Source: Paulinella micropora (taxonomy: Eukaryota; Cercozoa; Imbricatea; Euglyphida). Taken from it: a stretch of 25,635 nucleotides of DNA. The position numbers and the translations under genes are program-made. Of this stretch, positions 1 to 7,500 are shown piece by piece. The notes below the pieces were generated by a model, which searched no databases, had not been told where the DNA came from, and worked only from the letters and a program-made list of their open reading frames with translations. The first letter of the stretch is position 1; each line of letters starts with the position of its first letter. Where the stretch lies: NCBI GenBank assembly GCA_009731375.1, contig BJOX01000252.1, positions 666,385 through 692,019 of the forward strand, in the 5' to 3' direction.

Positions 1-1
1 C

Positions 2-394
2 GCCGGCGTGTGCGGCGTGGGCAGCGCCGAGCGGGCCCTGGCCGGCCTCTTGGTGGAGCGCGCCACCGGTCCGGGGGGCCTAGCCGAGGCCCTGCGCAAC
101 CTGCGGCCCCCCGGCGCGCGCGGCGTGGTGTACGCGGCGGCCAGGCCCGGCCAGGACGGCCTGGCCTGCGCGTTCTGGCCGGCCCGCGACCTGGAGGCCC
201 CCCAGAATGCTTACGTCCGCGACCTGCTGGCCCAACAGCCCGGCGCCGGCCTGGTGGTCGAGGCCCTGGTCAGGCCCGCGGACCTGGCCCAGACACTGCC
301 GGCCGGCTGGTTCTGGTGGCACAAGAAGACCTGGGCCGTGCGGCTGCCGGAGCCCCGCCCCGAGCCCGCCGCCGGTGTTGTGCCGCCCGAGTGA
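2..394 (+). CDS. C-terminal part of unknown protein (5' end outside window)
   Basis: The reading frame is already open at the left edge and runs to TGA at 392-394, so only the last 130 or so residues are visible. No known domain is recognised. The segment is Ala/Gly/Pro-rich, as expected from the base composition, but its second half looks like folded protein: an Ala-Tyr-Val-Arg-Asp-Leu-Leu helix-like stretch followed by the aromatic patch GWFWWHKKTWAVRLP. The stop is followed at once by ATTAAA (394-399), whose first base is the last base of the stop codon. That compact 3' end supports this frame over the overlapping alternatives. The function is unknown and none is assigned. Confidence 0.6.
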   Translation, partial: AGVCGVGSAERALAGLLVERATGPGGLAEALRNLRPPGARGVVYAAARPGQDGLACAFWPARDLEAPQNAYVRDLLAQQPGAGLVVEALVRPADLAQTLPAGWFWWHKKTWAVRLPEPRPEPAAGVVPPE

Positions 395-399
395 TTAAA
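394..399 (+). terminator. ATTAAA poly(A) signal overlapping the stop codon
   Basis: ATTAAA shares one base with the TGA of the preceding gene. It is a common eukaryotic poly(A) hexamer variant and matches the short 3' ends of several other genes here. Confidence 0.5.
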
Positions 400-787
400 A
401 GCAAAGGAAGCCCGTCTAGGCCCGTGTCGAGAACTAGCACTGCCGGGGCCGGCCGGGGCAAGCTGAAGAGAACGGGCGCTGGGCCGGGGGCTACACGACC
501 CATTGGCACTGCTTTAATACCCAGAGAGGTCGCTGGAAAGCTGCAGGCCTTTTGGTTCCTGTTGGTTCTTGTGTGCTCTCGCCACGCCCGGCAGCCGCGC
601 GGGCTAGGAACCTCTCTGCCTGCCTGGGGGAGGGGGGGAGCGATCCCTCCTGCGGCTGCTCCTCCCGGCTGAAGGCTACGGGAGCAACAAAAGAGGGAGG
701 GAAAACCTGACACAGACGCGGGCAAAAGGGAAGGGGGCTTGGATGGGAAGAAGGAGGGAGAAAACACGACCTGCCTAGGGAGGGCCA
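395..787. other. Intergenic region, no gene seen
   Basis: I see no convincing coding frame here. The stretch becomes increasingly purine-rich (GAGGGAGGGAAAA-type sequence at about 690-780) as it approaches the poly-G/poly-C hairpin. The open frames across it are low-complexity by-products of composition. Confidence 0.5.
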
Positions 788-838
788 GGGGGGGGGGGGG
801 GGGGGGGTTTTCCCCCCCCCCCCCCCCCCCCCCCCCCC
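788..838. repeat. G20-T4-C27 perfect inverted repeat
   Basis: Twenty G (788-807), four T (808-811) and 27 C (812-838) stand side by side. The strand can fold into a 20-bp all-GC hairpin with a TTTT loop. It marks an abrupt boundary between GC-rich DNA on the left and an AT-rich stretch on the right. It may be a true palindrome or homopolymer element, or a fold-back or join artefact of library preparation or assembly. Confidence 0.85.
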
Positions 839-907
839 GTCCCTCCTCGTTTTTTCCCATCCATGTCTGTCAGTCCGTCCATGATCTCTCTCTTCTTCTT
901 CTTCGTT

Positions 908-913
908 TTTATT
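908..913 (-). terminator. AATAAA on minus strand
   Basis: TTTATT on the plus strand. No minus-strand gene is visible to its right before the gap at 1211, so its role is unclear. In AT-rich sequence the hexamer may be chance. Confidence 0.25.
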
Positions 914-1060
914 GAGAGAACAATTTTTACAATCGGACTCAAGGATCGTCCACGTGAAAAGTATAGCTATTAAGTCATACCTTTATCTAAGGTGGAAACC
1001 TAGTTATTAAATCGAGCGTATTAATTGAAAGTATTAATATTAGGTCGCTTGGTATTAATC

Positions 1061-1144
1061 TTATTAATATTAATGTTTATGTTTAGATATGTTGCGTAAT
1101 ATGTAGCTTAAGTATTCATGTTATTAATATTAATGTTTATGTTT
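1061..1144. repeat. 24-bp exact direct repeat pair, period 60
   Basis: Copies at 1061-1084 and 1121-1144 are identical over 24 bases and differ at both flanks. Each contains the self-complementary 12-mer ATTAATATTAAT (1063-1074 and 1123-1134). Confidence 0.85.
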
Positions 1145-1210
1145 GCATCAGTAGTAATATACTAGAATGATCGGAGTGAGTGAAAATTAGTAGTTCAGTG
1201 AATATGTCTG

Positions 1211-1220
1211 NNNNNNNNNN
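1211..1220. other. Scaffold gap (10 N)
   Basis: A run of exactly 10 N, probably a placeholder of unknown true length, between the AT-rich island and the GC-rich lipase fragment. Adjacency of the two sides is not proven. Confidence 0.9.
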
Positions 1221-1298
1221 CATCGCGGTCCGCGGGACGTGGACCGCGCCTAATCATCGGCTGGATTTGGATCTCCATGCGGAGCGCGGCCTAGCCCC

Positions 1299-1721
1299 AT
1301 GGCGCCGCTCCTAGTCGTGGGCCTGGCCAACACGCTGGGCTGGGACCCCGGCCCGGCCCTCACCTGCGTCACGTTCGGCGCGCCCAAGATTGGTGACCGG
1401 GCTGGCAACAGCCTGCTGCTGTCCGAGTTCCGCCGGGCAGGCCGGCGGTGGCGCTGGCTGCGCCTCTACCGCGGCAGCGACTGGATCCCTACCCTCCCGC
1501 CGGTGCTCTGGAGGCGGGCCGGCGCTTATCAGCACCCCGAGGCCGCCGAGGAGCGCCGGGGCAGCTACCGGGCCTTCGACCTGGATGGCTGGGCCGTGAG
1601 CGCGGACCTCAACTGGTGGGGACCAGCGGGTTCCCCCGCGGACGCCGCCGTCGGGCGCACCAACCGCCGGCACTGGGGCCATTGGTGGTACTGGCTGCCC
1701 GCGTACCCGGCCCTGTCCTAG
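1299..1721 (+). CDS. Class 3 lipase, C-terminal catalytic half (5' part missing)
   Basis: The frame carries TFGAPKIGD, the conserved strand after the nucleophile elbow in class 3 (fungal/plant-type) alpha/beta-hydrolase lipases. It then has YRGSDWIPTLPP, where the Asp fits the catalytic triad Asp, followed by a YQH element and a C-terminal RHWGHWWYW segment with a candidate catalytic His. The GxSxG elbow with the nucleophilic Ser should lie just upstream, but the frame is closed by TAA at 1251-1253 and a 10-N gap precedes that. The 140 residues from ATG 1299 are therefore about half a normal domain. The missing part may be in the gap, in an upstream exon, or lost. The family would hydrolyse acylglycerols or phospholipids. 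It is not the pancreatic-lipase-like family known from some avian herpesviruses and adenoviruses. Confidence 0.7.
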   Translation: MAPLLVVGLANTLGWDPGPALTCVTFGAPKIGDRAGNSLLLSEFRRAGRRWRWLRLYRGSDWIPTLPPVLWRRAGAYQHPEAAEERRGSYRAFDLDGWAVSADLNWWGPAGSPADAAVGRTNRRHWGHWWYWLPAYPALS

Positions 1722-2188
1722 CCACCCCCCCCCTCCAGGCCCTTTTCCCCCCCCCTGCTCCTTCCTTTCCCGGCTAGCGAAGGCCAGTGTTCTTCTTCGG
1801 CCGCTCGCAGCCCGCGCTCGAGCGCGTCTAGCTGCCGGGCGCAAACCTGCGCGGAAGCTTGCACGTAGAGCCTAGCTCCTCGCCTGCTTTCTGTCCCTCA
1901 GGAGCCTGCTGAGGTCAAAGTCGAGGCCGTCAGGGGACCAGAGCCTCCAGCACCCCGGGGCCGGCTCGCGCACGCTTGGCTGGCCGGCCTGACCCCTGCC
2001 TAGGCCCGTTCTTGGTCTGGCCCGGAAAGACGTGCCTAACCCCCTGCACCTAAAACCGCGCTGACCTACCTACTTTCGGCACCGGGTCGGCCGGAGCCGC
2101 CTAGCCGGTGATCGACGCAGGTGGCCGGCGCGTGCACAGGAGCCACGATTTGCCGGTACGGTGCGGCCAGGCTGGGTTGGGTGTCCCG
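1722..2188. other. Intergenic region with a strong splice acceptor
   Basis: There is no ORF of protein-like composition. A C/T-rich tract ends in CTTTCTGTCCCTCAG at 1901. From 1902 a frame stays open for 33 codons to TAG at 2001-2003, so a short terminal exon is possible. The donor was not identified. Confidence 0.4.
1876..1901 (+). promoter_or_regulatory. Putative 3' splice site
   Basis: A pyrimidine-rich tract ending CTTTCTGTCCCTCAG/GAG fits the spliceosomal acceptor consensus closely. It lies downstream of the lipase stop on the same strand. Whether it is used is unknown. Confidence 0.4.
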
Positions 2189-2194
2189 TTTATT
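2189..2194 (-). terminator. AATAAA poly(A) signal for the minus gene at 2251-2796
   Basis: TTTATT on the plus strand, 57 bases beyond the stop codon of the minus-strand gene to its right. Confidence 0.7.
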
Positions 2195-2250
2195 GAAACA
2201 GCAACCACGAACAAACAACAGGAAAGCCAGGCTTCCTGCTCCGGCGCAAA

Positions 2251-2796
2251 CTAAAGCCCGGGCGTTCTCTCCACCTCCCCCGACTCTGGGCACTGGCACA
2301 GCTCGGAGAAGGGGGAAGACTCCGGGCACTGGCACAGCTCGGAGGAGGGGGAAGGGACAGGTGTATCCCCTCTGGGGAAAACCGGTCCTTCCACGGTCAG
2401 GCCCTCGTTGCCCGGTTGTTCGTCCCTGGTAGCTACAACGCCCGACGGCTGCACGCAGATCCTGGCCCGCTTCTTGACACTAACCGTAACCTCAAACTCG
2501 TTGCACCTGCTCTCCAGCTCCGCCAGTGCTGCTCTTTTTTCTTCTAGCTCAGAATAAAGTTTTTGGGTGTCAGAAGCATGAGCCGCGCGTCTGTATCTTC
2601 TTTTCCCTGGGCGCCGTGCCACATGTCTCGCTATCAGCTGCTTTAGGTCTTCCACGGCGGCTTGCTGCTGTGCGACCTCGGGGGCCAGGCTTTCCATCAT
2701 GTCCGTCACCGCGGCGCAGAGTTCCCCCCGGCACCAGGCCACGATGTTTCCTCCCACGTACCCGAACTGCCAGAGCTGGTCCGCGCCGGGCTCCAT
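2251..2796 (-). CDS. Unknown 181-residue protein with coiled-coil centre
   Basis: The ATG at 2796 begins MEPGADQLWQFGYVGGNIVA; a GTG 15 bases upstream is not needed. Residues 35-60 and 80-100 are rich in Glu, Ala, Leu, Gln and Lys with heptad-like spacing (EVAQQQAAVEDLKQLI and SELEEKRAALAELESR), which suggests a coiled coil. Between them is a basic patch, RRPGKRRYRR, that could be a nuclear or nucleic-acid-binding signal. The C-terminal tail contains a 12-residue direct duplication around SELCQCPES. An AATAAA signal follows 57 bases after the stop. No family is recognised. A regulatory or oligomeric nuclear protein is possible, but that is inference. Confidence 0.65.
   Translation of the reverse strand: MEPGADQLWQFGYVGGNIVAWCRGELCAAVTDMMESLAPEVAQQQAAVEDLKQLIARHVARRPGKRRYRRAAHASDTQKLYSELEEKRAALAELESRCNEFEVTVSVKKRARICVQPSGVVATRDEQPGNEGLTVEGPVFPRGDTPVPSPSSELCQCPESSPFSELCQCPESGEVERTPGL
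2282..2353. repeat. 36-bp tandem duplication inside a coding region
   Basis: 2282-2317 and 2318-2353 are nearly identical 36-bp units (two mismatches by eye). The unit is 12 codons and keeps frame in the minus-strand gene, giving two SELCQCPES-like motifs near the C-terminus. Confidence 0.85.
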
Positions 2797-2831
2797 AGCT
2801 GGAAAACACACGTGGTCTGTCAGATAGTTTT

Positions 2832-2837
2832 TTTATT
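2832..2837 (-). terminator. AATAAA poly(A) signal for the minus gene at 3118-3390
   Basis: TTTATT on the plus strand in a T-rich stretch, between the two small minus genes and 281 bases after the stop of the upstream one. Confidence 0.6.
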
Positions 2838-3117
2838 AGTGTGTGCCTGCCCTTTCCGTTTCCCAGGGAGAGGAGGGCGGGGGGGAGGGGGGGGCACGGG
2901 GCGGAGGAAGCCCCCCCCCATCCTCGCAAAAACAAACAGCTAGAGAAAGTGCAAAGGACTCAGGATTTCCCTTAGGGGGCGGCGAGCTGGCCACCGACGC
3001 CGAGCTAAGAATGTTACTACCGGCGCCACCGAACCGGCGGTCGGAGGAGGCCGCGGCTGGGGGGGCAGACCCCCCGGTCCCTCGCTCTCGGCGCAGCCCC
3101 CCTGGCCTTTCCGTTAG

Positions 3118-3390
3118 TCAGCGCTCCTGTTGCTGTGCTGCGCGGCACGCTTCGCAGACAAACGTGCCATCTTCTTCGGGGTCCTCGCTGATCCGGCAGC
3201 TCTGCAACAAATGGACGAGGCCCGCCGCCCCAGGCTCCCGGCTCGCTGCCTCGGCCTGCCGCTGCTTCCGCGTCCCTGGACAATTCAGTAGTTTGTGCTG
3301 CTCGAGGCAGTCGGGACAGTAACCTCCTGCGGGACACTCCGTGCACAAAAGCAATTTCTTGCCCTCCTTGAAACAAAGTCCACAGCTCAT
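3118..3390 (-). CDS. Small Cys-rich probable zinc-binding protein (90 aa)
   Basis: The ATG at 3390 opens a 90-residue frame with ordered metal-ligand spacing: Cys3 and Cys6, Cys16 and Cys19, Cys25 and Cys28, then His32 and Cys37, and a second CEAC pair near the C-terminus. CxxC pairs followed by CxxC-x3-H-x4-C resemble cross-brace fingers such as PHD, B-box or ADD domains, though I cannot assign one. The start lies just 3' of a C33 tract (minus-strand reading; 3397-3429 on plus) that borders a gap, so the promoter is not visible. The C-terminus ends in a Gln run (AAQQQER). It may be a regulator that binds chromatin or the ubiquitin machinery; this is inference. Confidence 0.6.
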   Translation of the reverse strand: MSCGLCFKEGKKLLLCTECPAGGYCPDCLEQHKLLNCPGTRKQRQAEAASREPGAAGLVHLLQSCRISEDPEEDGTFVCEACRAAQQQER

Positions 3391-3394
3391 CCGG

Positions 3395-3396
<2 letters not shown>

Positions 3397-3429
<33 letters not shown>
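3397..3429. repeat. Poly-G tract (33 G) at a gap edge
   Basis: Thirty-three consecutive G on the plus strand, starting 7 bases upstream of the minus-strand ATG at 3390, with only ACAGGG between it and the N run. It probably broke the assembly. Confidence 0.9.
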
Positions 3430-3431
<2 letters not shown>

Positions 3432-3435
3432 AGGG

Positions 3436-4222
3436 NNNNNNNNNNNNNNNNNNNNNNNNNNNNNNNNNNNNNNNNNNNNNNNNNNNNNNNNNNNNNNNNN
3501 NNNNNNNNNNNNNNNNNNNNNNNNNNNNNNNNNNNNNNNNNNNNNNNNNNNNNNNNNNNNNNNNNNNNNNNNNNNNNNNNNNNNNNNNNNNNNNNNNNNN
3601 NNNNNNNNNNNNNNNNNNNNNNNNNNNNNNNNNNNNNNNNNNNNNNNNNNNNNNNNNNNNNNNNNNNNNNNNNNNNNNNNNNNNNNNNNNNNNNNNNNNN
3701 NNNNNNNNNNNNNNNNNNNNNNNNNNNNNNNNNNNNNNNNNNNNNNNNNNNNNNNNNNNNNNNNNNNNNNNNNNNNNNNNNNNNNNNNNNNNNNNNNNNN
3801 NNNNNNNNNNNNNNNNNNNNNNNNNNNNNNNNNNNNNNNNNNNNNNNNNNNNNNNNNNNNNNNNNNNNNNNNNNNNNNNNNNNNNNNNNNNNNNNNNNNN
3901 NNNNNNNNNNNNNNNNNNNNNNNNNNNNNNNNNNNNNNNNNNNNNNNNNNNNNNNNNNNNNNNNNNNNNNNNNNNNNNNNNNNNNNNNNNNNNNNNNNNN
4001 NNNNNNNNNNNNNNNNNNNNNNNNNNNNNNNNNNNNNNNNNNNNNNNNNNNNNNNNNNNNNNNNNNNNNNNNNNNNNNNNNNNNNNNNNNNNNNNNNNNN
4101 NNNNNNNNNNNNNNNNNNNNNNNNNNNNNNNNNNNNNNNNNNNNNNNNNNNNNNNNNNNNNNNNNNNNNNNNNNNNNNNNNNNNNNNNNNNNNNNNNNNN
4201 NNNNNNNNNNNNNNNNNNNNNN
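3436..4222. other. Assembly gap (787 N)
   Basis: Unknown sequence. It must contain the upstream region of the minus gene at 3118-3390 and the body of the + gene that ends at 4491. Confidence 0.9.
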
Positions 4223-4491
4223 TGGTGGACTTGGCGCTGTCCTGGCGTTACCTAGCGGACCCGCGGCTGCGCCTCGGCTCCAGCCCCCACCTGCGAGCGG
4301 CTTGCATCCAGGCCCTGCAGGACAAGAGCTTCTGCTGCACCCGCACCTTCTGGTCGGCCGCGCGGCGGCGGCACGTGCATATGCTGGACAAGTCCCGGGT
4401 GTGGGTCGAAGGCCACCTGCTGTGGGAACAGCGACTGCAAGACCCCACGAAGCTGCTGTCGGTGCGACTGCAGGAGCCGGCCGACCCCTAG
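4223..4491 (+). CDS. C-terminal part of unknown protein (5' part in gap)
   Basis: The frame emerges from the gap and runs 89 residues to TAG at 4489-4491. The sequence is mixed and protein-like, with many Arg, Leu, Trp and Cys residues (LSWRYLADPRLRL, CCTRTFWSAARRRHVHML and VWVEGHLLWEQRL) and is not the low-complexity translation that GC-rich noncoding DNA usually gives here. ATTAAA follows 88 bases after the stop, which supports this strand. The overlapping minus-strand frames look like shadows. No family is recognised. Confidence 0.6.
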
Positions 4492-4578
4492 GCCGGCGGA
4501 GGTCCCCTGGCTCCTTCCGTCCCTGCAGGTGGCTGCCGTGTGGGCTGCCAACGCCCCAAACTCCTGTTTTGGCTGTAC

Positions 4579-4584
4579 ATTAAA
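4579..4584 (+). terminator. ATTAAA poly(A) signal
   Basis: ATTAAAAAA, 88 bases downstream of the + gene stop and 14 bases from the stop of the convergent minus gene, so the two 3' ends abut. Confidence 0.6.
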
Positions 4585-4597
4585 AAAGCCAGCCCGC

Positions 4598-7500
4598 TTA
4601 TCTCTGCCTGAGCTGCGTCGGCGCTGCTGGCCGGCTTAACGGACCGCCCCCGGGGGAGCAGGGGTCCGTCAGGTCTAGCACCAGAGTCACGAGGTGCGAG
4701 TAAGGCGCGGCGAGCCCCTCGAGCTCGAGGCGCAGCGAGGCCGGCGGCCGGCCGGCGCCCCGGGCCAGGGCCCCCCAGATCAGTGCCGCCTCTGTGTGCC
4801 CGTCGACCGCTCGGACACGGCCGTGCAGCACGCCGGTGGCTAGCGCACGGCACGCGTCGGGTACCCCCGGCCGGCCGCCGGGGTGGCAAGTGAAGGAGAC
4901 GGCCGGCCCCGGCGTCCGGTGCCGGCCCCAGGGGCACAGGGCCTGGTGGCGGGGCTCCTCCGGCGTGAGCTCGCCGGTGCAACACTCGGGGGGCGGCCCG
5001 GTGCCCCGGTACTGGCAGAGCAGGTGCCACAAGGCCACGCGTTGATTAGTAAGTAAGCGCCAGTGCCGGGCCGCGCGGGGCAGGCACACCGTATAGGTCG
5101 GGGCCGGGGGGGGTTGGCCCCGCGCCGTGGGCTCGGGCCACGGCGTGGTGCGCTCGTCCGGCGTGGGCGCCGTGACTGAGTGCACGGAGCCCGCCGGCAG
5201 GGTTACGCTGACCGTGGCGCGCGGCGGCACGCACTGCCACCAGACGCGCTGGTGGTCGGCGTCGGCTGGGCTCGGCGCGCCCTGCTCGTCCAGCAGGGCC
5301 TGCAGCCAGGGCGCCCCGCTCTCGACTCGGGCCACGGCCGGGCGTTCGCCGGGCAGCTCCGGTGGCAGCCCGGGCGCGGCCCGCCAGTGGTGCAGCAGCT
5401 GTGGCCGGCACGCCAGCACCTGGGCCCAGCCTAGGCAGTAGTAGTGGTCCGCCCCGCGGGCTACGACCAAGCCCGCGGACCGCCCCCCCTGTTCGACCGG
5501 GTAGCCCAGGCCGAACAAGCTCTGGTCGGCGGCCGCGCAGCTCAGCAGCCACCAGCCGCCGCGCTGCACGTAGCCGGTACCGGACACCCAGCTCTCCCCG
5601 ATCCGGGTGGGGTGGTCGGCCCGTAGGCACCACCGGGCCAAGGGCGGCGCCGGCCGGCCGGTCGAGCCCCGCAGGTAGAGTAACGCCTCGCCGGACACGC
5701 CGTCGAGGAGGCCCAAACACGACAGCCGCTCTTGGCCCCCGAGCAGCTCAAAGTTGGCCGACAGGGCCAAACAACGTGCGAGGCCGGCCGTGCCCGCGGC
5801 CNNNNNNNNNNNNNNNNNNNNNNNNNNNNNNNNNNNNNNNNNNNNNNNNNNNNNNNNNNNNNNNNNNNNNNNNNNNNNNNNNNNNNNNNNNNNNNNNNNN
5901 NNNNNNNNNNNNNNNNNNNNNNNNNNNNNNNNNNNNNNNNNNNNNNNNNNNNNNNNNNNNNNNNNNNNNNNNNNNNNNNNNNNNNNNNNNNNNNNNNNNN
6001 NNNNNNNNNNNNNNNNNNNNNNNNNNNNNNNNNNNNNNNNNNNNNNNNNNNNNNNNNNNNNNNNNNNNNNNNNNNNNNNNNNNNNNNNNNNNNNNNNNNN
6101 NNNNNNNNNNNNNNNNNNNNNNNNNNNNNNNNNNNNNNNNNNNNNNNNNNNNNNNNNNNNNNNNNNNNNNNNNNNNNNNNNNNNNNNNNNNNNNNNNNNN
6201 NNNNNNNNNNNNNNNNNNNCCGGGGCCGGGGCCGGGGCGGCGGCAGCCGGGGCCGGCTGTGCGCCGCCGGTGGCGGCCGTGCGTTTGGCTAGGCTCAACT
6301 GCTCCAGCAGCGCCAGCTTCTCTTCCTGCAGCTTGGCCATGCGTTCCAGCACACGCAGCTGTTCGCGTACTTGCTTGCGGACCTCTTCGGTGAGCTGTGC
6401 CTCTTGGGCCAGGAGCTTGCGGCAGCCATCGGTGAGGCCCTTGAACGGCAGCTGCGCGCTCGCCCCGGACGCCCCCGCGCCGCGGCGGCCCTCCTCGGCG
6501 GCGCCCCGGGCTCTGCCGCCCTTGCCCTCCGCCTCGGCGCTCACGCCCGGTGGCAGCCAGTTGGCATTCTTGGCGTAAGCGCGCGCCACGTCCAGGACGA
6601 CGGTGGGCACCCAGAAGCCGCAGATCCGCCCCTTCTTGCCGTAACGCCGGTTGCCCAGGGCCTCGATCTCGGGCAGCCACGGCTGGAGCGCGCGCGCGAA
6701 GCCGAGCGCCAGGAACGCCGTCACCCCGCTGTGCAACACAAAGGCACCCTCCTTTTCCGCGCCCTGCACGCAGAGCGTAGCCGCGCAGTGCACTTCGTTC
6801 GCGGTGCGCACAAACACTTTCTCCTGGTTCTTCTTGTCCGGCGCCGCCCAGGGGAGCACCACAAAGTGGCCCACGTCGTCGAGCCGGAGCCCCGCAAAGT
6901 CCTGCCGCCTGACGTCCGCGTCGTGCTCCAAGAGGTACGCGGGCCCGACCCAGGGGGACTCCTTGGCGGATGGCACACACAGCCCCCGCATCAGCCGCCC
7001 CGAGGATTCCACCCGCGCTACGCTGCCCTCGAGGCCCGAGGCGGTGACCTCCGTCACCAGCTTGGCGGGGGGCTTGGTATCCACTACCGCCTGCTTGCCC
7101 AGCGGCCAGTTCCGGCGGGACTGCCGCCCGGGCAAGCTGCTGTCACACCACAGCGTCCGGCTCTTGTACGGCAGCAACGCGGGCGGCACCTGCGCGTCGT
7201 AACGCACACCCCGCAGCCCCGCCTCCAGCGCCTCCTGCCTGGCCGCCAGGTCGCCGGCCGGGGGGGGAACAGGCTCCAGGCTCAGCAGCGCCGACAGCGC
7301 ACCGGTCTCGTGGGCCGGGATCTTGCCGCCGGCCGCCAGCTTCTCCCGCAGCGCCCCCACGGCCCAGGCCCGCTTGGCACACTTGGCGCTCGGCGGGCTC
7401 GGCGGGCTCGGCGAGGCGGCGGGCTGGCTATCCGCGGCCCGGCCGGCCTTGCCGGGCTTGCTGGGCTTGCTAGGCTTGGCCCGGGGCGGGCTCCCCGCCG

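Larger units (their letters stand above)
842..1210. other. AT-rich island with palindromic direct repeats
   Basis: By eye about two thirds of the bases from 890 to 1210 are A or T, opposite to the rest of the window. There are no long ORFs. It holds an exact 24-bp direct repeat (1061-1084 and 1121-1144, spacing 60), each copy containing the 12-bp perfect palindrome ATTAATATTAAT, plus related TATTAATATTA and TATTAAT elements nearby. A minus-strand AATAAA lies at 908-913. It could be a replication origin or unwinding element, a matrix-attachment-like spacer, or foreign sequence joined by scaffolding, since it ends in a 10-N gap. Confidence 0.6.

Noticed and set aside
1299-1721. Avian herpesvirus/adenovirus vLIP homolog
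   Set aside because: Those belong to the pancreatic lipase family. The FGAPKIGD and late His pattern here is class 3.
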